NCBI RefSeq assembly: GCF_900101875.1
Contig: NZ_FNAI01000006.1
Coordinates: forward strand, 248,001-312,000
DNA: 64,000 bases
Source: Mucilaginibacter pineti
GTDB taxonomy: Bacteria > Bacteroidota > Bacteroidia > Sphingobacteriales > Sphingobacteriaceae
Direction: 5' to 3'
In this document: positions 8,737 to 18,339 of the stretch, in pieces
How positions within the stretch are numbered: position 1 is the stretch's first letter
Layout of the letters: every line of letters begins with the position of its first letter
Made by a program: the position numbers and the translations under genes
The notes under the pieces: model-generated
The model's database searches: none
Seen by the model: the letters and a program-made list of their open reading frames with translations, nothing else
Told to the model about the DNA's origin: nothing

Positions 8737-9663
8737 TTACTCCTTCCTATAGTCCTTATGCACAATTAAAAAGCTGGCGCGTTCTTCTTTGTGGAATGGG
8801 ATATTCCAGTTGCCCTGGTAGGTGATTTTTACGGGGAGTAACTCACCTTGATAGTTATTGAGTTCAATATCCATCTGCACGTTAAAATCCACAAAGATAT
8901 TGCTGAATTTCATATCGATATAGCGACCAAGGATCTGGAATGTACGTTCATCAAAAATGGTGGTCATTTCCTTTATCATGGTGTCGCCGTCAGATGTGCT
9001 TGGCTTGGTTATTACCTTAAAGCGATAAACGGGTATCGTATCCAGGTATTTACCACGGGCAAATTCATAGCGGTAAAATTCTCGCATATCTGGCGAAAAT
9101 ATTTCAGTTTTGCTACTGATAAATGGGATGCCTTTTACTTTACGACCGGGTGTAAAAATGAGTGTTTTGAGCTTGTCTTTGTAGGATTCATTCTTCCCGC
9201 CCGAGCCCGGCAGCGCTTCGCCCTTTGTAAAATCGGAGTTGTAGGCGTTCATGAATATAAAGTCGAACATCTCTACCGTGTATAGCTGATACTTTCCGTT
9301 TTTCTTGTAAACGCTCCCGCTGTCCTGCTTAGCCACAAACTCAATTTTATGCTTACCGGCGGCGTTGCTATGCAGCAGTTTCCGGTAGATCTTCCCGTCT
9401 ACCTTGTTCTTTTTATCGTAGGTAAATATGCGGTTCTCGGCGGTGAACGCATAGTTTTTCATGTTCTGAAAAGCCTTGTAAAAGCCCGTATCGGCCATCA
9501 CTGCATCGATAAAATCCTGTGCATTTAACTTGTGCGACCGGATGTTAATAGCCGAATCTATAACGATAGTTTTAATGGTATCCGGATTAAAACGCTGGAT
9601 CTGCTGGGCAAATACCAGGCTACCGGAGAAAATTAAAGCAAACAGCAGTAGAAATTTCTTCAT
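8737..9663 (-). CDS. Secreted protein of unknown function
   Basis: Protein of 308 residues with a clear signal peptide (MKKFLLLFALIFSGSLVFAQ). The mature part has no motif I can assign with confidence. It is rich in charged and aromatic residues in beta-strand-like patterns (for example FDFIFMNAYNSDF and FSNIFVDFNVQMDIELNNY), suggesting a periplasmic or outer-membrane-associated beta protein. It ends exactly where the next gene (an unknown membrane protein) begins, so both may act together. An inverted word repeat lies just upstream of the start. Confidence 0.75.
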   Translation of the reverse strand: MKKFLLLFALIFSGSLVFAQQIQRFNPDTIKTIVIDSAINIRSHKLNAQDFIDAVMADTGFYKAFQNMKNYAFTAENRIFTYDKKNKVDGKIYRKLLHSNAAGKHKIEFVAKQDSGSVYKKNGKYQLYTVEMFDFIFMNAYNSDFTKGEALPGSGGKNESYKDKLKTLIFTPGRKVKGIPFISSKTEIFSPDMREFYRYEFARGKYLDTIPVYRFKVITKPSTSDGDTMIKEMTTIFDERTFQILGRYIDMKFSNIFVDFNVQMDIELNNYQGELLPVKITYQGNWNIPFHKEERASFLIVHKDYRKE

Positions 9664-9666
9664 AGA

Positions 9667-9748
9667 TAGTTCATTGGTTCATTAGCTCACTCGTTCATTG
9701 GGCCATATTTACTAATGAACCGGTGAACTAATGAACAAATGAACTTTA
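9667..9748. repeat. Inverted word-repeat hairpin (GTTCATT words)
   Basis: Left arm at about 9670-9702 contains GTTCATTGGTTCATTAG and a third GTTCATT. The right arm (about 9713-9745) is its inverse over about 33 bases with roughly six mismatches. Three copies of GTTCATT occur per arm. It fills the gap between the M20 amidohydrolase stop and the next start. Confidence 0.8.
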
Positions 9749-9750
9749 TA

Positions 9751-10935
9751 TTAGTTACCTAACTGTTTGATGGCCAGATAAGCCATCAAGCCAGTGCTAA
9801 TTCCGAAGGCGCTTTCTTCCACATCAAAAGTGGGGGTGTGTACTGACGAGGTGATACCGCGGGCCTCGTTGCGGGTACCTAAGCGGTAAAAACAACTGTC
9901 GGCAGCTTGTGAGTAGTAGGCAAAATCTTCGGCGGCCATCCATATATCAAGATCGAGCACGTTCTCTTTACCCAGGTAATCCTCTGCATGGCCGCGGGTT
10001 GCGGCGGTAAGCACCTCTTCATTGATCAGGAAAGGGTAACCCCTCATGATGTTAAAATCACAGCTGCCACCCATACTTTCGGCAATGCCTTCCGCCATCT
10101 TTTTCATGCGTTTGTGGGCTTCTTCGCGCCATTTTTCGTCCATTGTGCGGAAAGTACCCTCCATGTAAACCTCATTAGGGATTACATTGGTGGCACCGTT
10201 GGCTATCACTTTACCAAACGATAATACCGACGGGCTTTTAGGATCGGCGAAGCGGCTAACTACTTGTTGTAAGGCCGTTAATATATGGGCGGTGATGATC
10301 ACCGGATCGATATTTTGCTGGGGCTGGGCACCGTGGCCGCCTTTACCTTTAACGGTAACGTAGATCTCATCCGTAGAGGCCATATATTTCCCAGCACGGA
10401 AGCCTACCTTACCGGCATCAATCAACGGCATAACATGCTGACCTAAAACGGCCTGCGGTTTCGGATTTTCCAATACGCCCTCGGCAATCATGAGGCTTGC
10501 GCCACCCGGTAACTTCTCTTCGGCAGGCTGAAATATAAGCTTTACAGTACCTGCAAACTGGCTTTTCAGCTCGGTTAATATGCGGGCAGTACCCAGTAAC
10601 GATGAAGTATGCGCATCATGACCGCAGGCGTGCATAACGCCAATATTTTTTGATTTGTAGGGTACATCATTAGCCTCGGTAATGGGCAGGGCATCCATAT
10701 CGGCGCGCAGGGCAACTACCTTATCTGAAGGCTTATCGCCCTTTATAAGTGCAACAAGGCCCGTGTCGGCCATACTAACATATTCTAAACCAAGCTCTCC
10801 CAGTTTACCGGCAACAAATGCCGAGGTTTGCTGCTCATGGAACGACAACTCGGGGTTGGCATGCAGGTGGCGACGGTTGGCTACCACATCATCAAATATT
10901 TTTTTGGATAATTCCTGTATCTGCTCTTTAATCAT
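9751..10935 (-). CDS. M20 family amidohydrolase (N-acyl-amino-acid type)
   Basis: Zinc-dependent hydrolase of 394 residues of the M20/hippurate-hydrolase group, which cleaves N-acyl amino acids or related amides. Motifs: ALRADMDALPI near residue 76, HACGHDAHTSSLLGTA near 103 (metal-ligand region), and a dimerisation-domain segment KGKGGHGAQP near 195. No signal peptide is seen, so it is probably cytoplasmic. Its start overlaps the 3' end of the SPOR gene by 8 bases, indicating translational coupling. The exact substrate cannot be deduced. Confidence 0.92.
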   Translation of the reverse strand: MIKEQIQELSKKIFDDVVANRRHLHANPELSFHEQQTSAFVAGKLGELGLEYVSMADTGLVALIKGDKPSDKVVALRADMDALPITEANDVPYKSKNIGVMHACGHDAHTSSLLGTARILTELKSQFAGTVKLIFQPAEEKLPGGASLMIAEGVLENPKPQAVLGQHVMPLIDAGKVGFRAGKYMASTDEIYVTVKGKGGHGAQPQQNIDPVIITAHILTALQQVVSRFADPKSPSVLSFGKVIANGATNVIPNEVYMEGTFRTMDEKWREEAHKRMKKMAEGIAESMGGSCDFNIMRGYPFLINEEVLTAATRGHAEDYLGKENVLDLDIWMAAEDFAYYSQAADSCFYRLGTRNEARGITSSVHTPTFDVEESAFGISTGLMAYLAIKQLGN

Positions 10936-11398
10936 TATCTGCGTCGGTTTTGGGAGGGTTTATTTTTTCGGAAATGATAAACAGGCTCGGGAATTTATTC
11001 CGGATATCCTGGATCAATTTTTCGGCTTCCAGGCGCGACCTGAAATCACCGGCGCGAACCTTAAAATTGGGTTCGCTGTAAAGTATGTAGGTACGCAACT
11101 CGGGGTGCTCATTTTGCATACGGGCCTGGGCATTATAAGCATCCTTACGGTTAGAGCCGCTGAAGAATTGCACCCGGTAACCATAGGCTGAAAAAGTGCC
11201 CGGCAAAACGCCTTCTGTTACTTTATTAAGGGTAAAGCGCTTGGCAATCAACGTATCAACCAAAGGGTCTTTTATTACCTCAACCTTGCCGCGGGTTTGC
11301 TGGGCAAAGGCTTGGGCCGATGCCACTATCAGCAAAAAGAAAAAGCAGCATTTGATGAGGCTTTTGTAAGCTTTATGATCAAATGCTGCTTTTTTCAT
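10928..11398 (-). CDS. SPOR domain protein, exported
   Basis: Protein of 156 residues with an N-terminal signal peptide or anchor (about residues 15-33, ending AQAFAQ). Residues about 75-150 resemble a SPOR domain: GYRVQFFSGSNRKDAYNAQ, then a second repeat beginning FKVRAGDFRSRLEAEKL. SPOR domains bind denuded glycan strands of peptidoglycan, often at division sites. The gene overlaps the M20 amidohydrolase gene, an odd partner for a division protein; the link may only be transcriptional. Confidence 0.87.
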   Translation of the reverse strand: MKKAAFDHKAYKSLIKCCFFFLLIVASAQAFAQQTRGKVEVIKDPLVDTLIAKRFTLNKVTEGVLPGTFSAYGYRVQFFSGSNRKDAYNAQARMQNEHPELRTYILYSEPNFKVRAGDFRSRLEAEKLIQDIRNKFPSLFIISEKINPPKTDADND

Positions 11399-11418
11399 GT
11401 GTTATATTTTAAAAGATT

Positions 11419-11501
11419 TTGTCATTCTGAGCATAGCGAAGAATCTAATTGCCGATTGCATAGCTCGCTAATAGATCCTTCACTACGTTCAGGATGACAA
11501 A
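11419..11501. repeat. REP-like hairpin, GTCATTCTGAG class (second copy)
   Basis: Left arm TTGTCATTCTGAGCATAGCG with GAAGAATCTAA; right arm TTAATAGATCC-like sequence ending AGGATGACAAA. Arms pair imperfectly over about 25 bases around a ~25-base loop. Same family as 5549-5627. It ends about 10 bases past the secA stop codon, so it may serve as the secA terminator. Confidence 0.75.
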
Positions 11502-11511
11502 CTGTGTTCCC

Positions 11512-14500
11512 TTAATTCTGCCCTACGCCGTGGCAGTTTTTGTATTTTTTACCGCTACCGCAAGGACAAGGGTCGTTACGGCCAATTTTTTGTTCGACGC
11601 GTACTGGGGTAGTTTTTTGCTGCTCCTGAAAATCATCAAGCGGGATACCGCTTTCGCTTACCATTTCGGCTTTGATGGTTTTCATTTTACGCAGGTCAAG
11701 CTTTGGTTCCGGCTTTGCTTCGCGCACCTCTTCGGCTTGCTGCTGAACCGGGATACCTCCCCTGAACAGGAAGCTTACGATCTCTTTATTTACGTTGGCC
11801 AGCATCCCCCTGAATAGTTCAAAAGCTTCAAACTTGTAAACCAACAGCGGATCCTTTTGCTCATAAACCGCGTTTTGTACAGATTGTTTTAACTCATCCA
11901 TTTCGCGCAGGTGCTCTTTCCAGGCATCATCAATAAGATAAAGGGTAACGTTTTTCTCAAACGATTTAAACACCTCATGGCCGTGGTTTTCAATAGCCTT
12001 TTTAAGTGGTACAGAAACCTGGATGCCGTGAATACCGTCGCTAAACGGAACCACAATATTTTCTACATACTGGCCGCGGGTATCAAACACATCTTTAAGT
12101 ACCGGGAATGCCTGTTGGGCAATGGCCTCAGATTTTCGTTTGTAGAAATCCATTACCGTTTGGAAAGTAACATCGGTAAGGTTAACTATTGATTTTGATG
12201 CAAACTCATCAATGCTCATTTCGATATCAACTGAGAACAAACGGATCACCTCAAGCCTAAAGCCTTCGTAATTGTTGGCTTCTTTATATTCGGTAACGAT
12301 ATCCTCAACTACATCAAAAATGGTATTGCTCAAATCCACATCCAAACGATCACCAAACAGGGCATTTTTACGTTTGGTGTAAATAACGGTACGCTGTGAG
12401 TTCATCACATCATCATACTCCAGCAAACGCTTACGGATACCGAAGTTGTTTTCTTCTACCTTTTTCTGCGCACGCTCAATTGATTTGGAGATCATAGAGT
12501 GCTGAATAACTTCGCCTTCCTCGATACCCATACGCACCATCAGGTTAGAGATCCGCTCTGATCCGAATAAACGCATCAAGTTATCCTCTAACGATACGAA
12601 GAACTGGGAAGAACCCGGATCGCCCTGGCGACCTGCACGACCACGTAACTGCCTGTCTACACGACGGCTTTCATGGCGCTCGGTACCTACAATGGCCAAA
12701 CCGCCAGCTGCCTGTACGCCTTCGCCAAGTTTAATATCCGTACCACGACCAGCCATATTGGTAGCAATAGTAACCGTACCAGTTTGCCCAGCTTCAGCCA
12801 CAATATCGGCCTCTTTCTGGTGCATTTTGGCATTCAGTACGTTATGTTTAATGCCACGCAGTTTAAGCATACGGCTCAATAATTCAGAAATTTCTACCGA
12901 TGTGGTACCCACCAATACCGGGCGACCGGCCTGTGTAAGTGTCACTATCTCATCGGCAACGGCATTATATTTTTCGCGGATGGTACGGTATACCAAATCT
13001 TGCCTGTCCTCGCGGCTTGCAACAGTATTTGTTGGTATTTCTACTACATCCAGCTTGTATATCTCCCAAAACTCACCAGCCTCGGTTACGGCAGTACCCG
13101 TCATACCGCAAAGTTTGTGGTACATACGGAAGTAGTTTTGCAAAGTAATGGTAGCAAAGGTTTGCGTAGCATCCTCTACCTTAACATTTTCTTTTGCTTC
13201 GATAGCCTGGTGTAAACCATCGGAGTAACGGCGGCCATCCAATACACGGCCTGTTTGCTCATCAACAATTTTAACTTTGCCTTCGTCCAAAATATATTCG
13301 GTATCTTTTTCAAACAAGGTGTAAGCCTTCAGTAACTGATTTACCGAGTGAATACGTTCAGATTTGATAGAGAAATCGCGCATCAGCTCATCCTTACGGG
13401 CTATTTTATCTTCGGCGCTCAGGCTTGATTTTTCAATTTCGGCAATTTCGGTACCTACATCAGGCATCACAAAGAAGTGAGGGTCTTCGCCCGATGCAGT
13501 AATTAGTTCGATACCTTTTTCGGCCAGTTCAACCTGGTTATTTTTTTCGTCGATAATAAAGAAAAGTTCGGCATCAACCTTAGGCATATCCTTACCCTGA
13601 TCCTGCATGTAATGGTTCTCAACCTTCTGTAAAGTAGTACGGTTACCGCCTTCACTCAGGAATTTGATAAGCGCCTTGCTTTTTGGCAAACCTCTGTAAG
13701 CACGCAATAAGGCTAAGCCACCACCTTCGGCATCAGTATCACCGGCATTAATTGCCTTTTTGGCATCATTCAATACTTGGTTAACATAAGTTTTTTGGGC
13801 ATTAACCAAACGCTCAATGCGTGGTTTTAATTCATAAAACTCGTGCTCGTCGCCTCGTGGTATAGGGCCAGATATAATTAACGGTGTACGGGCATCATCA
13901 ATCAATACTGAATCGACCTCATCCACCATCGCAAAATGCAATCTTCTTTGTACCAGTTCTTCGGGACTGCGTGTCATGTTGTCACGCAGGTAATCAAAAC
14001 CAAACTCATTATTGGTACCAAAAGTAATATCGGCAAGGTAGGCTTTGCGGCGATCTTCAGAATTTGGCTCGTGCTTATCAATACAATCAACAGATAAACC
14101 ATGGAACTCATATAATGGCCCCATCCACTCACTATCCCTGCGGGCCAGGTAATCATTCACGGTTACAATGTGTACACCCTGCCCGGCAATAGCATTAAGG
14201 TATGCAGGCAGCGTAGCTACCAGCGTTTTACCCTCACCCGTTGCCATTTCAGATATTTTACCCTGGTGCAATACAACACCACCTATCAACTGTACATCGT
14301 AATGTACCATGTTCCAGGTAACTTCATTACCGGCGGCAAGCCAGGTATTGTGGTGTACGGCTTTATCACCTTTTATTATAACGTTGCCCTTGCGTGCAGC
14401 AAGTTCACGGTCAAAATCGGTAGCGGTAACTTCAATGGTTTTGTTGCCTGAAAAACGGCGGGCGGTTTCTTTAACAACCGCAAAAGCCTCTGGCAATATA

Positions 14501-14817
14501 TTTAACAATATATCTTCCAGTTCTTTATTACGGTCTTTCTCCAGTTTATCCAGCTGGGTATATAGCTCCACCTTTTCGCTCACGTCAAGGTCGGGTTCAT
14601 TTTCGGTACGGTCTTTAATAGCTTGTATTTCGCTATCAATACCAGAAAGCCCCTGGGCAATTGTTTCTTTAAAATCTATTGTTTTAGCTCTAAGCTCATC
14701 ATTGCTGATGTTATCGAGTTTTGCAAATTCGGCCTTAATTTTTTCAACTAAGGGCCTGATACTTTTTACATCCCGCTCTGATTTGCTTCCAAAAAGCTTA
14801 CTGATAAAATCTAACAT
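11512..14817 (-). CDS. secA: Preprotein translocase ATPase SecA
   Basis: Motor ATPase of the Sec pathway that pushes preproteins through SecYEG. The 1101-residue length exceeds the E. coli enzyme (about 900), as is usual for Bacteroidota, which carry an insertion in the first nucleotide-binding domain. Visible: [19 protein letters not shown] near residue 193 (Walker A), [16 protein letters not shown] near 297 (DEAD region), [12 protein letters not shown] near 690 and [14 protein letters not shown] near 725 (second motor domain). The C-terminus has the zinc-binding tail [17 protein letters not shown]. Single gene; the upstream spacer holds another repeat element. Confidence 0.98.
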   Translation of the reverse strand: MLDFISKLFGSKSERDVKSIRPLVEKIKAEFAKLDNISNDELRAKTIDFKETIAQGLSGIDSEIQAIKDRTENEPDLDVSEKVELYTQLDKLEKDRNKELEDILLNILPEAFAVVKETARRFSGNKTIEVTATDFDRELAARKGNVIIKGDKAVHHNTWLAAGNEVTWNMVHYDVQLIGGVVLHQGKISEMATGEGKTLVATLPAYLNAIAGQGVHIVTVNDYLARRDSEWMGPLYEFHGLSVDCIDKHEPNSEDRRKAYLADITFGTNNEFGFDYLRDNMTRSPEELVQRRLHFAMVDEVDSVLIDDARTPLIISGPIPRGDEHEFYELKPRIERLVNAQKTYVNQVLNDAKKAINAGDTDAEGGGLALLRAYRGLPKSKALIKFLSEGGNRTTLQKVENHYMQDQGKDMPKVDAELFFIIDEKNNQVELAEKGIELITASGEDPHFFVMPDVGTEIAEIEKSSLSAEDKIARKDELMRDFSIKSERIHSVNQLLKAYTLFEKDTEYILDEGKVKIVDEQTGRVLDGRRYSDGLHQAIEAKENVKVEDATQTFATITLQNYFRMYHKLCGMTGTAVTEAGEFWEIYKLDVVEIPTNTVASREDRQDLVYRTIREKYNAVADEIVTLTQAGRPVLVGTTSVEISELLSRMLKLRGIKHNVLNAKMHQKEADIVAEAGQTGTVTIATNMAGRGTDIKLGEGVQAAGGLAIVGTERHESRRVDRQLRGRAGRQGDPGSSQFFVSLEDNLMRLFGSERISNLMVRMGIEEGEVIQHSMISKSIERAQKKVEENNFGIRKRLLEYDDVMNSQRTVIYTKRKNALFGDRLDVDLSNTIFDVVEDIVTEYKEANNYEGFRLEVIRLFSVDIEMSIDEFASKSIVNLTDVTFQTVMDFYKRKSEAIAQQAFPVLKDVFDTRGQYVENIVVPFSDGIHGIQVSVPLKKAIENHGHEVFKSFEKNVTLYLIDDAWKEHLREMDELKQSVQNAVYEQKDPLLVYKFEAFELFRGMLANVNKEIVSFLFRGGIPVQQQAEEVREAKPEPKLDLRKMKTIKAEMVSESGIPLDDFQEQQKTTPVRVEQKIGRNDPCPCGSGKKYKNCHGVGQN

Positions 14818-14914
14818 ATTATTTTGATATGATCCTACAAACTCAACAATTGCGCCAACGCAAGTGATAAAGCCATATTGACAGGTAAAGGTACGGTTTT
14901 AGTTTTGAGTTTTA

Positions 14915-15043
14915 AGGGGTCGCCCCCTCTAAATCTCCCCCAAAAGAGGAGACTTCAAGAACAATTTAATTACTTATAATAGTACTTTATAAAATGGCCC
15001 CATGCTTAAAAGCCCTCTCCTTTGGAGAGGGTTGGGTGAGGCG
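14915..15043. repeat. Short palindromic intergenic element (CCCTCTCC-TTT-GGAGAGGG)
   Basis: About 130 bases bounded by GGGGTCGCCCCCTCT on the left and GAGAGGGTTGGGTGAGGC on the right. The right end is itself a perfect 8-bp stem with a TTT loop; the left end carries an imperfect inverse (CCCTCT ... AAAAGAGGAG). The element stops one base before the ribF stop codon. This type is common between genes in Sphingobacteriaceae, from memory. Confidence 0.65.
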
Positions 15044-15967
15044 CTACAACAACGCCAGCACATCAACCTTATCCTGGGCGAGTTGTACTTTCAGTTCATC
15101 AAGCGATGAAAACTTAACATCGCCCCTAACATAATGGTGAAATTCCATTTTTATGGACTGGTTATAGATCTCCTGGTCGAAATCAAAGATATTTACTTCG
15201 ATGTTGCGTGTGAGGCCGTTAACCGTTGGGCGGGTGCCTATGTAGGCCATGCCCTTATAGGTTTCGCCGGCTATGGTAACGGTTACCGCAAAAATACCAT
15301 CAGATGGGATAAGCTTGTACTTTTCCTCCACAACAATATTTGCCGTTGGATAGCCGATTTGCCTGCCAATCTGATCGCCGCGAACTACCTTACCACTAAT
15401 GTGAAAGGGGTACCCTAAAAAGGTATTGGCCAGGTCTATCTCGCCGTTTAACAGCGCTTTACGGATACGGGTTGAACTGATAGCCACCTCATTGATATCC
15501 TGTTCGGGAATTTCTACCACATCAAAACCATAAACCGGACCAAGCTTTAGCAGATCGACTAAGCCGCCCTGCCTGTCTTTCCCAAAACGGTGATCGTAGC
15601 CTATTACTATTTTTTTTGTACCTATTTTATTTACCAGCACATCGCGGATGTAGCCCTCTGCCGTCTGGTTGCTAAAATCACGGGAAAAAGGCGTGATGAT
15701 TAAATGATCTACACCTAATTCTTCCATTAGCTGGGCCTTCTCGGTGATGGTAGTTATCAGCTTTATGCTTTCATCCTCGGGATGCAGGATCATGCGCGGG
15801 TGCGGAAAAAAGGTAAGGATAACGGTTTCGCCATTGATCTCCTTAGCCAGTTCATTGATGCGTGAAATTATTTTACGATGCCCTATGTGTACCCCATCAA
15901 ACGTGCCGATAGTTACTACTGCATTTTTTACGGCTGTAAACTCGTTGATATTATTATAAACCCTCAT
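15044..15967 (-). CDS. ribF: Bifunctional riboflavin kinase / FAD synthetase
   Basis: Cytoplasmic enzyme that phosphorylates riboflavin to FMN and adenylylates FMN to FAD. The 307-residue protein has an N-terminal nucleotidyltransferase domain with TIGTFDGVHIGHRKII near residue 21 (HxGH box) and a second motif ISSTRIRKALLNGEIDLAN near 160. The C-terminal flavokinase domain shows GRQIGYPTANI near 200. Length matches the family. It is followed on the same strand, after a palindromic element, by secA. Confidence 0.96.
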   Translation of the reverse strand: MRVYNNINEFTAVKNAVVTIGTFDGVHIGHRKIISRINELAKEINGETVILTFFPHPRMILHPEDESIKLITTITEKAQLMEELGVDHLIITPFSRDFSNQTAEGYIRDVLVNKIGTKKIVIGYDHRFGKDRQGGLVDLLKLGPVYGFDVVEIPEQDINEVAISSTRIRKALLNGEIDLANTFLGYPFHISGKVVRGDQIGRQIGYPTANIVVEEKYKLIPSDGIFAVTVTIAGETYKGMAYIGTRPTVNGLTRNIEVNIFDFDQEIYNQSIKMEFHHYVRGDVKFSSLDELKVQLAQDKVDVLALL

Positions 15968-16046
15968 CTTATGCGTAAAAACACAAAGTTAGTTTTTTAG
16001 TTGAGCAGACTTACGGAGCCTGAAATTTTGACAGGAAAATGTAAAA

Positions 16047-16781
16047 CTACTCACCATCCCCATCTGCCACCTGCACTTTTGGCTCTTTTAAGGCCCTTAT
16101 GGTATTTACCAATTCCATCACTTCCCAGGCATCGGCCACCAAATAATTACCGCTGCGCGTGCGGCGCAGTTTAGACAGATAGGCCCCGTTACTCAACGTA
16201 GCCCCAAAATCATGCACCAGCGAACGGATATAAGTACCCTTGCTGCAAACCACCTTGAAATCAACCTCGGGCAGTTCAATACGAGTTAACTCAAACGTAC
16301 CGATGGTTACGGCACGCAGGCGGCGTTCCACTTCCTCGCCACGGCGGGCCTTTTCGTATAGCCGCTCGCCATCTATCTTAATGGCCGAGTGTGCCGGCGG
16401 ATATTGCTGAATATCACCTGTAAACTGCGCGCAATTATTACGCAGCTGCTGTTCGGTAAGTTGGCTGGTATCAAATTTATTGTCGGGCTCGGTTTCCATA
16501 TCGTACGATGGCGTGGTAGCGCCAAGCACCATGGTACCGGTATATTCTTTTTCTTCGGCCTGGAAGGTGTCTATCTGCTTGGTCATTTTTCCGGTGCAGA
16601 TAATGAGCAGACCTGTAGCCAGTGGATCAAGCGTACCTGCATGCCCCACTTTTAATTTAAGCGGCTTAAATGAATTGCGAATTTTGCCCACAACGTCAAA
16701 GCTGGTCCACCCATAGGGCTTATTAACCAGCAGCAACTGACCTTCGGCAAATTCTTCTATTTTGGAGTACGTGTTCTTCAA
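16047..16781 (-). CDS. truB: tRNA pseudouridine(55) synthase TruB
   Basis: Makes pseudouridine 55 in the T-loop of tRNAs. The 244-residue protein has LLVNKPYGWTSFDVV near residue 16 and the catalytic signature KVGHAGTLDPLATGLL near residue 43, with the active-site Asp. KGTYIRSLVHDFG near residue 180 is a further family motif. Length is slightly below the E. coli protein because the C-terminal PUA part is short. The 3' neighbour on the same strand is ribF, a frequent pairing in bacteria. Confidence 0.96.
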   Translation of the reverse strand: MKNTYSKIEEFAEGQLLLVNKPYGWTSFDVVGKIRNSFKPLKLKVGHAGTLDPLATGLLIICTGKMTKQIDTFQAEEKEYTGTMVLGATTPSYDMETEPDNKFDTSQLTEQQLRNNCAQFTGDIQQYPPAHSAIKIDGERLYEKARRGEEVERRLRAVTIGTFELTRIELPEVDFKVVCSKGTYIRSLVHDFGATLSNGAYLSKLRRTRSGNYLVADAWEVMELVNTIRALKEPKVQVADGDGE

Positions 16782-16835
16782 TTTGATAATTAAAGCGGCA
16801 AAGGTAGGGAAATTGTTGGAACCGGGGGACGCAGA

Positions 16836-17149
16836 GTTTACTCACCCGACCATCGCTACGCTTGGTCCCCCTCTCTTCGCCTTCGGCGGAAAGAGGATTG
16901 CAGGATCTGAGATTCCTTGCGCTCGTTTGTAACGAGTGCTTAAAGTGTTTTTGCGTTTACAACGCTTCGTCGCGATGCAATCGCGTAACCGTGTTAAGCA
17001 CTCGTTACAAACGAGCGCAAGTGAGATGGATAGTATTGATATTACTAAGGAGAATAGAAAGAGAAAAGGTGTCTTCACCCTCTTTCCAGCGAAGCTGAAG
17101 AGAGGGTCGCCGCACGAAGTGCCGGCGGGGTGAGTCGAACCGATAGCAG
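16836..17149 (+). repeat. Nested palindromic MITE-like element, copy A
   Basis: Non-coding element of about 310 bp. Outer ends: TTTACTCACCCGACCATCGC left and GGGTGAGTCGAAC right. Next inward on each side is a hairpin of the CTCTTCAGC-TTC-GCTGGAAAGAG type. A 26-bp inverted pair follows, beginning TTGCGCTCGTTTGTAACGAG and ending CGAGCGCAAG. The centre has a further stem, CGCGAT-GCA-ATCGCG. It matches 24899-25199 in inverse orientation, with an 8-base difference near the centre. ORFs inside are by-products of the palindromes. It sits between uppP and truB. Confidence 0.9.
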
Positions 17150-17157
17150 AGCCTCCC

Positions 17158-17955
17158 TTATAAGATCTCCAGTTGATGCCCGCTTGCAATAAGCCCGATA
17201 ATTACGGCGCCCACAATTATACGGTACCAGCCAAACAAACGAAAGCCTTTACGCTCCAAAAAGGTAATAAATGATTTAATGGCCAGCATGGCTATTATAA
17301 ACGCAATGATATTACCAATAATCAGGAATTTTATCTGATCGGCGGTAAAAAGTGGTGTGTGATCTTTATGATAATCCCATATCTCTTTTAAAGTAGCACC
17401 AAACATGGTGGGTACTGCCAGGAAAAATGAAAATTCGGCTGCGGCAGTACGGGTTAACTTTTGGCTCATACCCCCAACAATGGTAGCTGCCGAACGTGAT
17501 ACTCCCGGTATTACTGCAAGACATTGAAATAAACCCACCTTGAATGCGGTAGCATAGCCTATTTGCTGCTCTTCCTTAACATCTGTTTTGTTAAACCATT
17601 TATCAACAAATAACAATATAATACCGCCTACCAACAGGGATACTGCTACCACCATTGGGCTTTCCAGTAAGGCATCTATGTGCTTTTTAAACAATACCCC
17701 AACAATCACCGCCGGGATAACGCCCACTACCAACTTAAAGTAAAAATCTATCGACTTTAAAAATCGCTTGTAATATAAAACAACTACCGAAAGAATAGCA
17801 CCCAACTGAATAGCAACCTCAAATAGTTTTACAAAATCGTCTTTCCCTATTCCGAGTATTGAAGAGGCTATAACCATGTGCCCGGTTGATGACACGGGTA
17901 AAAATTCTGTTAAGCCTTCAATTATGGCAAGTACAATTACGTGAATTAAATTCAT
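17158..17955 (-). CDS. uppP: Undecaprenyl-diphosphate phosphatase
   Basis: Integral membrane phosphatase that recycles undecaprenyl diphosphate to the monophosphate lipid carrier for peptidoglycan and polysaccharide synthesis (UppP/BacA family). I start it at [20 protein letters not shown], giving 265 residues, the normal length; the longer frame upstream runs through a word repeat and adds no membrane segment. Family motifs are [15 protein letters not shown] at residues 13-27 and [13 protein letters not shown] near 150. Several membrane helices are visible to the C-terminus. Confidence 0.95.
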   Translation of the reverse strand: MNLIHVIVLAIIEGLTEFLPVSSTGHMVIASSILGIGKDDFVKLFEVAIQLGAILSVVVLYYKRFLKSIDFYFKLVVGVIPAVIVGVLFKKHIDALLESPMVVAVSLLVGGIILLFVDKWFNKTDVKEEQQIGYATAFKVGLFQCLAVIPGVSRSAATIVGGMSQKLTRTAAAEFSFFLAVPTMFGATLKEIWDYHKDHTPLFTADQIKFLIIGNIIAFIIAMLAIKSFITFLERKGFRLFGWYRIIVGAVIIGLIASGHQLEIL

Positions 17956-17961
17956 GGGGTA

Positions 17962-18062
17962 TTGTGGTAGGGTTGAGTGGTTGATTAGGTGAGTAGTGAA
18001 GGTTGATTGAGTAAAGAGCGTTGAATAGCTAATCAACCACTCATCAAATCAACCATTCGCCA
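17962..18062. repeat. Inverted word-repeat hairpin (GGTTGATT words)
   Basis: Left arm (about 17970-18015) carries GTGGTTGATTAGGTGAGTAG then GGTTGATTGAG. Right arm (about 18030-18060) carries CTAATCAACCACTCATC then AATCAACCATTC, the inverse with a short gap. It lies between the DUF3098 stop and the chosen uppP start, which supports the shorter uppP reading frame. Confidence 0.75.
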
Positions 18063-18064
18063 AT

Positions 18065-18334
18065 TTATTGAGCCGACGGCTTTTTTAATATAGCAAAAAA
18101 GCCTAATGCGAAACCGGCTAATACTACTATTGGCGCTATAACTATTTTGGTGTTGCTGTAAATATCGGTAGTACCAGACATCAGCACAAAACCAAATGCT
18201 ACAACAGCCACACTAATGATGAGTAACCTGTAATTGCTTTTATCAAATATAAATTTAACCTGCTCGGTGCTGGTTGATTTTGCTGCAGGCGCTGTAGTTT
18301 TTACAGTTGCAGACGGTTTAACTTGTTGTGCCAT
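18065..18334 (-). CDS. DUF3098 family small membrane protein
   Basis: Protein of 89 residues: a Lys/Thr/Ala-rich N-terminal stretch, then FIFDKSNYRLLIISVAVVAF and a second membrane segment (IVIAPIVVLAGFALGFFAI). FxxxNYxxxxxxxxxxxxGFxLMSG is the family pattern of DUF3098. Function unknown. It lies between ftsX and uppP on the same strand, an arrangement common in Bacteroidota, suggesting an envelope or division role by association only. Confidence 0.88.
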   Translation of the reverse strand: MAQQVKPSATVKTTAPAAKSTSTEQVKFIFDKSNYRLLIISVAVVAFGFVLMSGTTDIYSNTKIVIAPIVVLAGFALGFFAILKKPSAQ

Positions 18335-18339
18335 GTTTT

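Noticed and set aside
16842-17189. ORFs on both strands inside the palindromic element copy A
   Set aside because: They arise from the symmetric arms; the predicted peptides are Arg/Ser/Cys-rich with no domain and differ between copies A and B.
17956-18036. Longer uppP start adding 27 residues
   Set aside because: The extension translates a word repeat and UppP proteins start at the [14 protein letters not shown] position.
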